Shown: one piece after another, positions 16,661 through 25,779 of the stretch | Position numbering within the stretch: position 1 is the first letter of the stretch | How the letters are laid out: every line of letters starts with the position of its first letter | Source: Alphaproteobacteria bacterium | GTDB lineage: Bacteria > Pseudomonadota > Alphaproteobacteria > Rhizobiales > Xanthobacteraceae | Direction of reading: 5' to 3' | Length of the DNA stretch: 64,000 nt | NCBI GenBank assembly: GCA_005884685.1 | Contig: VBAH01000054.1 | Coordinates: 124,001-188,000, forward strand | The notes under the pieces: generated by a model | Database searches by the model: none | What the model was told of the DNA's origin: nothing | What the model saw: only the letters and a program-made list of their open reading frames with translations | Position numbers and translations under genes: made by a program

Positions 16661-17431
16661 ATGAGCCCCGATTCGCCCGCTGTCACCTTGCCGCCCGCCA
16701 TCACTCCGCCACCCTGGGGGCTGCTCGGCACGATCGCGTGGGGCGCGCTCGGCGTTTGCGCCTGGTTTGCCGTGCAATTCGCCGTCATCATCGCCGTGAT
16801 CGCCTGGTACGAGACGACCGCGCCCGGCATCCTCGACATGCCCAAGATGGCGAATGACGGTTTCCTGCTGGCGTTCGTCACGATTATCGCGGCGCCGGCG
16901 TGGATCGGCGTCTCGGTGCTTGCCGCACGTCGGCGCAAATGGCGCGCGCGCGGCTACCTCGCGCTCGTTGCGCCGCGCCGCGGCGGGGTCGCGCTCGGCG
17001 TGCTGTTTCTCGCGATTTTGCTGGTCGCCAGCGACCTGTTCACCCTGCTGCTCGGGCGCGAGGTGGTGCCCGGCTTCATGCGCGACGCCTATCGGTCGGC
17101 GCAGAACTCCGGCGCGCTGGCGCTGTTCTTTTGCGCCGTGGTGATCGTGGCGCCGATCAGCGAGGAGATCGCCTTCCGCGGCTTCCTGTTCCGCGGCCTG
17201 AGCGCGTCCTGGCTCGGCGTCTCCGGGGCGATCATCGCGACCTCCGCCGGCTGGACAGCGATGCACGTGCAGTACGACGCGTTCACGCTCACGCAAATCT
17301 TCCTGATCGGGCTTCTGCTCGGCTGGATTCGCTGGGCCAGCGGCTCGACCCTGCTCACCATCCTGCTGCACATGCTGGCGAACCTCGTTGCCTGCATCCA
17401 GGCCGCCATCAAGGTCGCCTCGATGGCCTGA
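16661..17431 (+). CDS. CPBP-family intramembrane metalloprotease
   Basis: 256-residue multi-pass membrane protein of the CAAX-protease/bacteriocin-processing (Abi) family. The catalytic motif EEIAFRGFLFR gives EExxxR, followed by the second motif around WTAMHVQYD (histidine, usually FxxxH) and the C-terminal LLHMLANL. About six hydrophobic segments are visible. The start has AGCGAGAGCG upstream. Family members process prenylated or other membrane proteins, or confer bacteriocin immunity; the substrate is unknown. It ends one base before the convergent amidase gene. Confidence 0.9.
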   Translation: MSPDSPAVTLPPAITPPPWGLLGTIAWGALGVCAWFAVQFAVIIAVIAWYETTAPGILDMPKMANDGFLLAFVTIIAAPAWIGVSVLAARRRKWRARGYLALVAPRRGGVALGVLFLAILLVASDLFTLLLGREVVPGFMRDAYRSAQNSGALALFFCAVVIVAPISEEIAFRGFLFRGLSASWLGVSGAIIATSAGWTAMHVQYDAFTLTQIFLIGLLLGWIRWASGSTLLTILLHMLANLVACIQAAIKVASMA

Positions 17432-18850
17432 TCAGTGCGTGACGCGCGGCTCGATCGGCGTCGCGCCGCGCAGCCCCAGGATATCCTCCATCTGCTTCGC
17501 GGCGGCAAGGATGCGCGCCTCGCTGCGCGGCGGCCCGGCGATCTGCAGCCCGATCGGCAATTTCTCGCGCGTGAACCCGCACGGCAGCGACAGCGCCGTG
17601 CCGCACGACACCGTGATCGCGTAGGCGATCGCGAGCCATTCCACGTAGTTGGAGAACTTGTGCCCGTTCACCTCGGCGACGTAGCGGTTTTCGATCGGAT
17701 AGGCCGCGACCACGGTCGCGGGCGTGAGCAGCAGGTCGTATCTGTCGAAAAACGCGAGGTAGCGCTGCGTGAGCGCGACACGGCGGTTCTCGGCGCGCTC
17801 CATCTCGTCGAGATCGATCTTGAAGCCTTTCTCGATGTTCCAGATCACCTCGGGCTTGAGCAGCTCGCGATGCTCGCGCAGCAGCACGGCCTTGCGCATG
17901 TAGAAGTCGTAGGTGCGCAGCGTGATGAAGCACTCGTGCAGCCCGCTGAAGTCCGGGTGCGCTTCCTCGACCGTCGCGCCGAGCTCGGCGAAGCGCTCCG
18001 CCGCCTTGCGGGCAATGGCCGCAACCTCGTTGTCCACCATGGTCACGCCGAGATCGGCCGACCACGCAACGCGCTTCGGACGCCAGCCTGAGCGCGCCGC
18101 CGCCAGATAGGATTCACCCGTGCGCGGCAGCGAGAAAGGATCGCGCGGATCCTCGCCGCACATCGCGTCGAGCAGCAGCGCGCAGTCCTCGACGTTGCGT
18201 GCCATCGGCCCCTGCTGGCTCAGATTCGTCTGCACGGCGCCCTTCAGCGTGTGCGCCACGCGCCCGATGCTCGGCCGAAATCCCACGATGCCGTTGAAGC
18301 TTGCCGGATTGCGCAATGAGCCGCCCATGTCGGAGCCGTGCGCGAGCCAGGCCATGCCGGTCGCAAGCGCGACCGCGGCGCCCCCCGATGAGCCCGCGGC
18401 CGAACGCGACGTGTTCCAGGGATTGCGCGTTGCGCCGAACACCTCGTTGAAGGTGTTGGCGCCGGCGCCGAATTCCGGCGTATTCGACATCGCGTAGACG
18501 ATGCCGCCTTCGGCCTCGAGATGTTCGACCAGCACGTCGGATTGCTGCGGGATATGATTGGCGTAGATCGGCGAGCCCTGTGTGGAGCGCACGCCCGCAA
18601 CATCGGCCAGGTCCTTGATCGGGATCGGCATCCCGGCGAGCTGGCCCCGCTCCGCGGCCGGCTGCTGCATCAGCCGGTCGGCGTGCTGGCGGGCGCGGTC
18701 GAAGCAAAGCGTCGGCAGCGCATTCACCGCACCGTCCACCGCCGCAATGCGCTGCTCCAGTGCGTCGAGCAGATCGTGCGGCGTGACCTCGCCGCGCTTG
18801 AGGCGGGCCACGATGGTTACGGCATCCTGGCGGATCAGATCGTCGCTCAT
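17432..18850 (-). CDS. Amidase-signature family amidase
   Basis: 472-residue amidase from the ATG at 18850 (MSDDLIRQ); a longer frame upstream has a non-native composition. The Ser-cisSer-Lys triad is recognisable: Lys in MPIPIKDLADV, the glycine/serine-rich signature SAAGSSGGAAVALATG, and the nucleophilic Ser in GSDMGGSLRNPASFNG. Such enzymes hydrolyse amides, for example aryl amides, nicotinamide-like compounds or Glu-tRNA intermediates. GatA is unlikely since GatB/GatC are absent and the C-terminus differs. It converges tightly on the CPBP gene. Confidence 0.92.
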   Translation of the reverse strand: MSDDLIRQDAVTIVARLKRGEVTPHDLLDALEQRIAAVDGAVNALPTLCFDRARQHADRLMQQPAAERGQLAGMPIPIKDLADVAGVRSTQGSPIYANHIPQQSDVLVEHLEAEGGIVYAMSNTPEFGAGANTFNEVFGATRNPWNTSRSAAGSSGGAAVALATGMAWLAHGSDMGGSLRNPASFNGIVGFRPSIGRVAHTLKGAVQTNLSQQGPMARNVEDCALLLDAMCGEDPRDPFSLPRTGESYLAAARSGWRPKRVAWSADLGVTMVDNEVAAIARKAAERFAELGATVEEAHPDFSGLHECFITLRTYDFYMRKAVLLREHRELLKPEVIWNIEKGFKIDLDEMERAENRRVALTQRYLAFFDRYDLLLTPATVVAAYPIENRYVAEVNGHKFSNYVEWLAIAYAITVSCGTALSLPCGFTREKLPIGLQIAGPPRSEARILAAAKQMEDILGLRGATPIEPRVTH

Positions 18851-19204
18851 TGCAATATTTCCCGCGCCTTGAAGGACTTGAACACACGCTATTCTGGATT
18901 CTAGGCGGTGCGCCGATAAATTCAAAATCTCCGCTGCGCGAACGCGCTTCGGCCGATGGCAGCCGGGAACCGGCGCCATCGCCGCCGCTCCGATCGCCAA
19001 GGGCGCCTCACGAGCCCCGCCCATCCTACCCATCGAAAGGCCCGCCCTGCACCTAGGTATAGTTGCACTAACCCTTGAGATCGGGCGGATAGCCTAGCGC
19101 GATGAAGTCGCTGATCGTTTGAGCCGGGCGTCCTGGTGCGGCCGTCGACGCGATGACCGAAGCTGAAGTCACCGCGGTGCTGTGAGCTTTTTCGCTGGTG
19201 GGCA
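18851..19204. other. Spacer between amidase and histidine kinase
   Basis: 354 bases without a supported gene. A short minus-strand frame ending at 19068 has a coherent tail (TISDFIALGYPPDLKG then stop) and may be the relic of a lost gene, but nothing upstream supports it. The kinase start is preceded by a GCTGGTGGGC stretch. Confidence 0.4.
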
Positions 19205-20767
19205 ATGGAGCGGAGCGATACCGCGGACACGTGGCTGGACCTGCCGCCGACACCGGGGCAAACGCGCTGCGCGCTCGCGGTCGCCGCGGTCGTGCTCGCC
19301 GGCTTCGCCGCAGTCGTTCCGATCGCCGGCAGGCCGCTCGCCGAGCTCAATGCGTTCTTTCCGTCGCTCGACGCGATCGTGCTCGTCAGCGACCTGATCA
19401 CCGCGGTCCTGCTCTACGCGCAGTTCTCGATCTCGCGCTCGCGCGCCCTGCTCGCGCTCGCGACCGGATACCTGTTCACCGCGTTGATCGTCATTCCGCA
19501 TGCGCTGACCTTCGCCGGCGCGTTTTCACCGGCCGGGCTTCTGGGAGCGAACATCCAGACCGGATCGTGGCTCTTCATCTTCTGGCACATCGGCTTTTCC
19601 GCCGCCCTGCTCGTCTACGCGGCGCTGAAGGAAGAATGGCTCGTCGCGCCCGCTTCCAGGGCACGCGCGCTGCCGGCGATCGGGTGGTGCGTGGCGGGCG
19701 TGGCCGGGCTGGTCTGTGCATTGACCTGGCTCGCAACCGCGGGCGCCACCCTGCTGCCGCCGATCATTCTCGACCAGCGCCGCATCAGCCCGATTGTGGT
19801 CTATCCGATATCGTTCGCGATGCTGATTTCCCTTGCCGCGCTCCTGCTCCTGTTGCGCCGGCGCCGCTCGCTGCTCGACCTGTGGCTGGTCGTGGTCGCG
19901 CTGGTCACAATCCTGGAGCTGGCGTTCAGCGGCTTGCTGCCCAGCATTCGTTTCAGCGCCGGATTCTATGCCGGACGCGCGTTTTCCCTGCTGACCGCGA
20001 GCATTGTGCTGATCGTGATGCTGGCGGAGACGACGCGCCTCTACATATGGCTCGCGCACTCGAATGCGTCGTTGCGGCGCGAGCAGAACAACAAGCTGAT
20101 GAATCTCCAAACCATGGCGTTGTCGATCGCGCACGAGGTCAGGCAGCCGCTCACGGCAATTGCGTTCTCGGGTGCGGCCACCTTGAACTTCCTCAAGAGA
20201 TCGCCTCCGGATCTTCATCACGCGGAGGCCGCCGTCAAAGGGATGGTTGACGCGAGCCAACGCGCGAACGAGGTGTTGGACGGAGTACGCGGGCTGTTTG
20301 CCAAAGGCGAACCGCACAAGGTCCCGGTCGACGTGAACGACCTGATCGCCGAAGCGGTGCGCAGCCTGCAGCCGGAGCTCGCCGGTCACAAGGTCGAAAC
20401 CAGGCTGAGCCTCAATTCCGGGCTGCCGCCGGTTTCGGGGCACAGGGGACAGTTGCGGGAAGTCATCGTCAACCTGATCAATAACGGGCTCGAAGCCATG
20501 GCCTCCGCCGACGGCCGGCGTGTTCTCAACATCAGGACGGAGCCCACAGCCGGCGGCGCCGCGATCGCCGTGGAAGACACGGGACTCGGCGTGAGCCCGG
20601 AAAACGCCGAGGGGATATTCGATGCGTTCGTTTCGACCAAGCCAAACGGAATGGGCCTCGGCCTTGCGATCTGCCGAATGATCGTGGAGCGCCACAAGGG
20701 AGAACTCTCCTTCTCCGCCGCCATCCCGCGCGGAGCGATCTTCCGGGTTGTGTTGCCGCAGAGCTGA
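19205..20767 (+). CDS. Membrane sensor histidine kinase with MASE4-like sensor
   Basis: 520 residues. The N-terminal about 270 residues contain seven to eight hydrophobic segments with the LGANIQTGSWLFIFWHIGF and AGRAFSLLTASIVLIVML features of the MASE4 sensor. The dimerisation domain follows with the H-box SIAHEVRQPLTAI (phospho-acceptor histidine). The ATPase domain has N box VNLINNGLEAM, G1 EDTGLGVS, F box IFDAFVSTK and G2 GMGLGLAIC. It therefore autophosphorylates in response to an unknown membrane-associated signal. No response regulator gene lies next to it, so it is an orphan kinase. The spacing to the HNH gene is 155 bases. Confidence 0.92.
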   Translation: MERSDTADTWLDLPPTPGQTRCALAVAAVVLAGFAAVVPIAGRPLAELNAFFPSLDAIVLVSDLITAVLLYAQFSISRSRALLALATGYLFTALIVIPHALTFAGAFSPAGLLGANIQTGSWLFIFWHIGFSAALLVYAALKEEWLVAPASRARALPAIGWCVAGVAGLVCALTWLATAGATLLPPIILDQRRISPIVVYPISFAMLISLAALLLLLRRRRSLLDLWLVVVALVTILELAFSGLLPSIRFSAGFYAGRAFSLLTASIVLIVMLAETTRLYIWLAHSNASLRREQNNKLMNLQTMALSIAHEVRQPLTAIAFSGAATLNFLKRSPPDLHHAEAAVKGMVDASQRANEVLDGVRGLFAKGEPHKVPVDVNDLIAEAVRSLQPELAGHKVETRLSLNSGLPPVSGHRGQLREVIVNLINNGLEAMASADGRRVLNIRTEPTAGGAAIAVEDTGLGVSPENAEGIFDAFVSTKPNGMGLGLAICRMIVERHKGELSFSAAIPRGAIFRVVLPQS

Positions 20768-20922
20768 CGACGACGCTCGGATAACGGCGCGAGCACCAAC
20801 CGCAAATCTGGCGCCGCGGCGCACGGACGTCCGCTTCGTGCCGGAACGAACAGTCATCCCGGCCGATAGAATTGATTTACGCCTGGCTGGCAGGATGAGC
20901 CCGACAGCAAGGCCATTCGCCG

Positions 20923-21639
20923 ATGAAGATGTCCGAAACACGCGAATTGCAAAACCAGCGCGCGCGCGCGCGCCTCACCCGGGCGTTGCCCGCGATCTTC
21001 CCGGCGCCGGTACTGACCTATGCGCTCAATCGCCGCTGGACGCCGCCGATGCCGCGCCTCGCGATCGATGGATATTGGCGCGCGCACCCGCTGCGCGCCG
21101 ACCGGCTGACGCGCGCGCTGGCGCGCCGCAGCGGCACACCGCAGGGGTGGACATGGCGGCTGCAGGAAGGACCCAAAAGCGATTTGCCGGCAAGCTTTCG
21201 TGTGCCGCCGGCACCGTATCGGGAAAAGAAATTCACGCGCGGCGCGGGCTTCTGTTGTGTGTGCGGACAGCCGGTCTATCGGCTCGGCTGGCACGAGGAC
21301 CTGTGGGATCGCGGACCCAACCGGAATGCCACATGGCACACCGCCTGCGTGGTCTCGTGGCGGCTGTGGAACGCGCCGAGCGACTACGCGAAGCTCTTGC
21401 GCCGCCTGCAACAGCGCCGCTGCGCCGAAACGGGGGCGCGGCTGTGGAAGACCAGCGAGGTCGACCACCGCGTGCCGCTGTTTCGCGTCTGGCGCGAGCA
21501 TCGCGCCATGGAATGGCCGGCGCTACTCGCGTTCTGGGGATTGCCGAACCTGCAGGTGATCAATCGCGAGGCGCACACGGCGAAATGCGCCGCCGAGGCC
21601 GGAACCCGGCGGCGGGTTGCCGATGTTATCGCGGTGTGA
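20923..21639 (+). CDS. HNH-endonuclease-like protein
   Basis: 238 residues. A CxxC zinc-knuckle-like motif (FCCVCGQPVYRLGWHED) is followed by the HNH core VDHRVPLFRVW, an Asn in GLPNLQVINREAH, then HTAKCAAEA, which supplies the C-terminal histidine and a cysteine. This is the order of an HNH/beta-beta-alpha metal nuclease. The N-terminal 100 residues are Arg-rich and unassigned. No restriction, Cas or transposase partner is adjacent. It ends 21 bases before the convergent secreted-protein gene. The substrate is unknown; it may be a stand-alone nuclease. Confidence 0.75.
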   Translation: MKMSETRELQNQRARARLTRALPAIFPAPVLTYALNRRWTPPMPRLAIDGYWRAHPLRADRLTRALARRSGTPQGWTWRLQEGPKSDLPASFRVPPAPYREKKFTRGAGFCCVCGQPVYRLGWHEDLWDRGPNRNATWHTACVVSWRLWNAPSDYAKLLRRLQQRRCAETGARLWKTSEVDHRVPLFRVWREHRAMEWPALLAFWGLPNLQVINREAHTAKCAAEAGTRRRVADVIAV

Positions 21640-21660
21640 CCGTCCGGGCTGCGACGAAGT

Positions 21661-22830
21661 TCAGAACGTGATGCGTCCGTACATCGACGGGTCGTCCTTC
21701 GGGCCGTTGGCCGACCAGATCACGCGTACCGGCATCGGCTTCTGCGGCTTCAGGTCGCCCTTCTCGGATCCGAATTGGTTTTCCAGCCAGGCCGAGCACT
21801 GGGAGATGCCGGTTTCGGCAATCTTGCGCTCGATCTCCCCGATCGTCTTGATCTTCGTCTCCGAGGAGGTCATGCGCTCGACATTTTCCGACAGGCAGTC
21901 GAACACGATGCGCTGGGCGCGGTAGCGCAGCGCATAGCCGTCCGGATCGCGGCGCATTGCCGACTCATAGCGGCCGATCGCGCTCATCGAGGCTTTCGTG
22001 ATCATCGTGTCGGCGGACTCGCGCAGATCGTTGTCCACCAGGGCGCCATGGGCCTGGTAGAGACGCTGCATGAACAGCGCCGAGCTTCGATTCGATGCAA
22101 GCAGTTCGGAAGTCTCGAAGATGCGCCGGTAGATGGATTCGGCAGTGCGCTGAATCAGGGAGTCGAGCACGTCCATCGGTGCATTGCCGCGATTGTTGCC
22201 CTCGAACAGCGGCCGCAGATCGTTGAAAACACGATCGAGAATCATGGCGCGCAGGCGTTCCGAGGTCCACGCCTCGTTGACGAAGCGCTCGAACACCTCG
22301 AGCTTTGCGTTCTTGACGGCCTTTTCCAGCGATTGCTCGATGCCGTGCGCGGTCACGTCGCCCGGAGTCGTATCCTTGCCGTTGCGCTGCTCCTCTTTGA
22401 ATTTTTCGATGATGTCGTTGATCTTCTGGGTGTAGTCGCGCTTGCGATCGTTCGAGAGCGCCTGCTGGCCAACCTCGGCCAGGTCTTTGGTCGAACCCAC
22501 ATCCGAGATCGTGGCGCTGCTGACGATCTTCTGCAGCACCTTGGTTTGCTGGGCACTTGTCGGCGCGCCGGCCGAGGTGATCACCTTGTCGGGCTTACCC
22601 GGACGTCTGCTGTCGCCGATGTCCTTGTCTTCGCTCTTCTCGCCGCGCGGCGCCCGATGACGCCGGCCGCCGCGGTAGCGAAAGCCGCCGTGCAGGTTGA
22701 TCCCAAGCGGGAAGCCGCCGATGTTGATGCCGAACTGCGCCCGGGCGGGCTCGGGACGTCCGACACATGCTGCCGCGATCAGCGCGGCTACACCGCACGT
22801 CAGTATCCAGCCTTTGCTCAGGATCGGCAT
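21661..22830 (-). CDS. Unknown secreted protein, last gene of TIR/caspase unit
   Basis: 389 residues, no family recognised. Residues 1-32 form a signal peptide (hydrophobic WILTCGVAALIAAAC, cleavage near ARAQ). It is followed by a glycine/arginine patch (GGFRYRGGRRHRAPRG), a short linker, and then a long mostly helical body rich in charged residues (about 90-340; for example DYTQKINDIIEKFKEEQR). The C-terminus ends with VRVIWSANGPKDD. It starts 55 bases downstream of the caspase-like gene on the same strand and most likely shares its transcript. The product should act in the periplasm or outside the cell. Whether it is substrate, effector or inhibitor of the caspase is not readable. Confidence 0.75.
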   Translation of the reverse strand: MPILSKGWILTCGVAALIAAACVGRPEPARAQFGINIGGFPLGINLHGGFRYRGGRRHRAPRGEKSEDKDIGDSRRPGKPDKVITSAGAPTSAQQTKVLQKIVSSATISDVGSTKDLAEVGQQALSNDRKRDYTQKINDIIEKFKEEQRNGKDTTPGDVTAHGIEQSLEKAVKNAKLEVFERFVNEAWTSERLRAMILDRVFNDLRPLFEGNNRGNAPMDVLDSLIQRTAESIYRRIFETSELLASNRSSALFMQRLYQAHGALVDNDLRESADTMITKASMSAIGRYESAMRRDPDGYALRYRAQRIVFDCLSENVERMTSSETKIKTIGEIERKIAETGISQCSAWLENQFGSEKGDLKPQKPMPVRVIWSANGPKDDPSMYGRITF

Positions 22831-22885
22831 CTTGTCATCTCCAGCGTGGTCGTCCCGACTGTCCTCGGCGATAAGTTCGCGAACG

Positions 22886-25642
22886 TCAGCGGCGGTGCCG
22901 ACGTCCTCTCCTGCTTGAACCGCGCGTCACGGTCGGCTCGACCATCTGACCAAGCGCAGTCCTTACCTTCTGATCGACCAGGTCCGCATACGCCACTTTG
23001 CTCTTCTTCGATTGCTCGAAGATGTCGATCAAAGTCCGGCGCAGCAGTCCGTTGTCCGTGCAGTTGACCTCGGCGCGTTCGAGATTGCGGAACTGAAACT
23101 CGGTCGGCGACTCGGCACGGCCCCAGTCCCACACCCAGACAAATCGCGATCGCTCGAACGTATAGGCGTAAACCCATTCCCGTTTGCGCTGATCGTAGCG
23201 GCGTCCCGCGCCGCAACTCAGCAGCACGCTGAGCCGGCGAATCTTGACTTGCCGCGTCGTGGGATCGACCGCTCCATAGAAGCGCTCCAGGCGGTCGATC
23301 TCATCCTGCGTCAACAGCGGACGGCCGGCGGCATCGGTCGCCTCGCCGCTTTTCGCCATCTCGGCCAGCAAATGCGCCGCGGCCATTTCGGGGAACGGTT
23401 CGCCGCGCCGCGGCGCCGTCTCGGTCTGCACCGCGAGGTCGATCGCCCGGTAGGCGAGCTTCATCGCTTCGATCGGGCTCTTGTCCTGGCCGAGCTCGCC
23501 GGCTCTCTTGATTTGCGCGAGCGCCAAAGCGGCTTGCGCCGAGCCTTGGGCCAAGGCGCGCTCGAGCAGGTCGGTCGCTTCGCGCGAGCCGTATTCCTGT
23601 TTCATCAGGACGAAGCCGCGCCGCAGCCGATCGGCGAAGCTGACCTGCGCAAACGCGCTGCCGCCGTAAGCGGCAAGGCGCCAGAACCGCTCGGCGATCT
23701 CGGGCTGCGGACTGGTCAGGCCCTCGCCGCTTTGCATCATCTGGGCCAGAAAGGCCTGCGCCTCGCTGTCGCCGTTTTCGGCCATCCGGCCGAGCCACAG
23801 CAGGGCGAGACTTTCGTCCTCACGCACCATGTTGGTCAGGCTGTCTCCGGCGCGTCCCCAGTAATAGGTCAACCCGAGCAGATATTTGGCGCGCGCCGAC
23901 CCCGCATCCGCGGCGCGCTGAAGCCACTCGACCCCGCGGCGCGGGTTCTTGACGGCCCGACCCGCCGTCAACGCATCGCCGAGCTCGACCATGGCGGAGA
24001 CGAAGCCGGTCTCGGCCGATTTGGCGAACAGCTCGAACGCCTGATTCCAGTTGCGGCGGACGCCGATCCCATAGCGATAGTGAATGCCGAGGTTATACAT
24101 CGCGAGCGGATGCCCCTGCTCCGCGCCGCGCTTGAGCAGCTCGATTGCGGTCGACTGGCTGGTTTCGACCCCGTCGCCGACTTCGTACAGCACGGCGAGA
24201 TTGTTGAGCGCGCTGACATAGCCGCGCTTGGCGGCATCGTCGTAAGCGAGGTGTGCGCTGCGCAAGGCGCGGGTGCGGTCGGCCTTATCCACGTTGGGAT
24301 CGATGCCGCGCCGGTGATAGGCGCGCCCGACGTTGAACAGGTAGCGCGTGACGCGCGGGTTCTCCGCGACCGCTTTGCTGCAAACCTGGATCGCCGCATC
24401 GGCATCGAGCTTTTCGAACAGCACGCCGGGAACTTCCGGCGGCCGTGCCAGATCGAGCTCGGACGCGGCCACCCGGTCGCACTCGCTGACCGAGCGCCCC
24501 GGAGCCACGGGCGGGGGTTCGATCGGGTCGTCCGACGACAGCGCGAGCTGCGCGATTTCGCGGCGCGCGGCCTCGGCGGTCGCGCAGCCGTCGAAGCGGC
24601 GGCGATGGCGCTCGTAAAGCTCGCGCTTCTTGAGCGCCTTGATCTGGTTCCAGTCGGCCAGGTCGCCGGCGCATTTATCCTGCGACATGCGGAAGCGCTC
24701 GCGCCCGACCGAGCCGATCAACATGACGTCGTAGGCTTCCGGCGCGTTTTCGACGATCTCGGGCTCCTGCTGCGCGCTGAAATCCTGCGCGATGGCGCGC
24801 ACCATCAGCTTGACGCGGTCGGCCAGCTCGACGAGCGATTGGCCGGGGCGCAGCAACTCCGTGCGCAGCACTTCGGTAAACAGGGAGTTCCGTCCCGCAT
24901 CCGTCGGCGACAGGCTTTCCAGCGCCTGTTCGCCGAACGAGGCCGAATACATGACCACAAAGCCCGGCAGCGGACGCCGGCCGGGGAGCATGCGGCTGCC
25001 CTGATCGGCATCGCGTCTGATCAGCTTGACTTCGCTCGCATCGAATTCGGACTTCACCAGCGTGCGGCAGGCATCGAGGATCATCAGGACGGTCTTCGGA
25101 TTCCGCTCCGCGATCTTGCGCTCGATCTCGCTCGCCGCGACGCCGCTCTGGGGAATTTCGACGCGCTGATAAGCGTCGAGGTAGGATGGAACGCGCAGGC
25201 GGACGACATCGGGATTGCGCCGCTCGGGGTCGTTCAGCTGCGAGCGGGTGTAGGTGAACGGGCTTCGCAACTCGCTGAACAGCAGGTAATTGTTCTGGTC
25301 GGCCTCGACGCCGAAGCCATGGCCTGAGAAAAAGAACAGCACGACATCGCCGGGCTCGACGGTCTTGAGGAAGGCGTCGAACTCCTTGTCGAAGGCCTCC
25401 TTGGTGCGGACGTCGGTAACGACCTTGATGTTTTTCTTGTCGAAGCCGGCGTCTTCCAGATCCTTTCCGAGATCCTTGGCGTCATTCACGGCGCGGGTGA
25501 GCGGCTGGATGTAGCCGTCGCTGTAGCGCTGCACGCCCACCAGGAACGCGCGGCGCGTCTGCGCCTCGCATTGCGCGGCCGCGAAGCAAGAAACGAACGC
25601 GAGGCACGCCAACAGCAGCCCGAGCGGTGACCTGACCCCCAC
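22886..25642 (-). CDS. Secreted caspase-like (C14) protease with Sel1 repeats
   Basis: 918 residues from a GTG start with GGGGGAG six bases upstream; longer in-frame extensions are antisense to the neighbour and implausible. Residues 1-28 are a signal peptide (PLGLLLACLAFVSCFAAA). Residues about 30-270 are a caspase-like p20 domain: His at FFFSGHGFG (H108) and Cys at MILDACRTL (C192), the standard dyad. Residues about 370-800 contain Sel1/TPR-type repeats (for example ELLKRGAEQGHPLAMYNLGI, ELFAKSAETGFVSAMVELGD, EWLQRAADAGSARAKYLLGL), a protein-interaction solenoid. The C-terminus is unassigned. It lies between the TIR-FGE gene (137 bases) and the unknown secreted gene (55 bases). The cleavage target is unknown. 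Confidence 0.9.
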   Translation of the reverse strand: MGVRSPLGLLLACLAFVSCFAAAQCEAQTRRAFLVGVQRYSDGYIQPLTRAVNDAKDLGKDLEDAGFDKKNIKVVTDVRTKEAFDKEFDAFLKTVEPGDVVLFFFSGHGFGVEADQNNYLLFSELRSPFTYTRSQLNDPERRNPDVVRLRVPSYLDAYQRVEIPQSGVAASEIERKIAERNPKTVLMILDACRTLVKSEFDASEVKLIRRDADQGSRMLPGRRPLPGFVVMYSASFGEQALESLSPTDAGRNSLFTEVLRTELLRPGQSLVELADRVKLMVRAIAQDFSAQQEPEIVENAPEAYDVMLIGSVGRERFRMSQDKCAGDLADWNQIKALKKRELYERHRRRFDGCATAEAARREIAQLALSSDDPIEPPPVAPGRSVSECDRVAASELDLARPPEVPGVLFEKLDADAAIQVCSKAVAENPRVTRYLFNVGRAYHRRGIDPNVDKADRTRALRSAHLAYDDAAKRGYVSALNNLAVLYEVGDGVETSQSTAIELLKRGAEQGHPLAMYNLGIHYRYGIGVRRNWNQAFELFAKSAETGFVSAMVELGDALTAGRAVKNPRRGVEWLQRAADAGSARAKYLLGLTYYWGRAGDSLTNMVREDESLALLWLGRMAENGDSEAQAFLAQMMQSGEGLTSPQPEIAERFWRLAAYGGSAFAQVSFADRLRRGFVLMKQEYGSREATDLLERALAQGSAQAALALAQIKRAGELGQDKSPIEAMKLAYRAIDLAVQTETAPRRGEPFPEMAAAHLLAEMAKSGEATDAAGRPLLTQDEIDRLERFYGAVDPTTRQVKIRRLSVLLSCGAGRRYDQRKREWVYAYTFERSRFVWVWDWGRAESPTEFQFRNLERAEVNCTDNGLLRRTLIDIFEQSKKSKVAYADLVDQKVRTALGQMVEPTVTRGSSRRGRRHRR

Positions 25643-25779
25643 GTGAAGACTCCCCCAGCCGTCCCTCGTCGCGCGCGCGCGCCCCGCATAAATTGCTGGT
25701 TGAAAAACCGAGCGGCAATATGCCGCTAGGGCAGCGACTCGGCAAGATGCGGCGTGCCGAATCGGGGTCGCAAAAACAC

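Noticed and set aside
19068-19253. 61-residue minus-strand frame with a coherent tail
   Set aside because: No recognisable family, no ribosome site, and it overlaps the kinase start; at most a relic.
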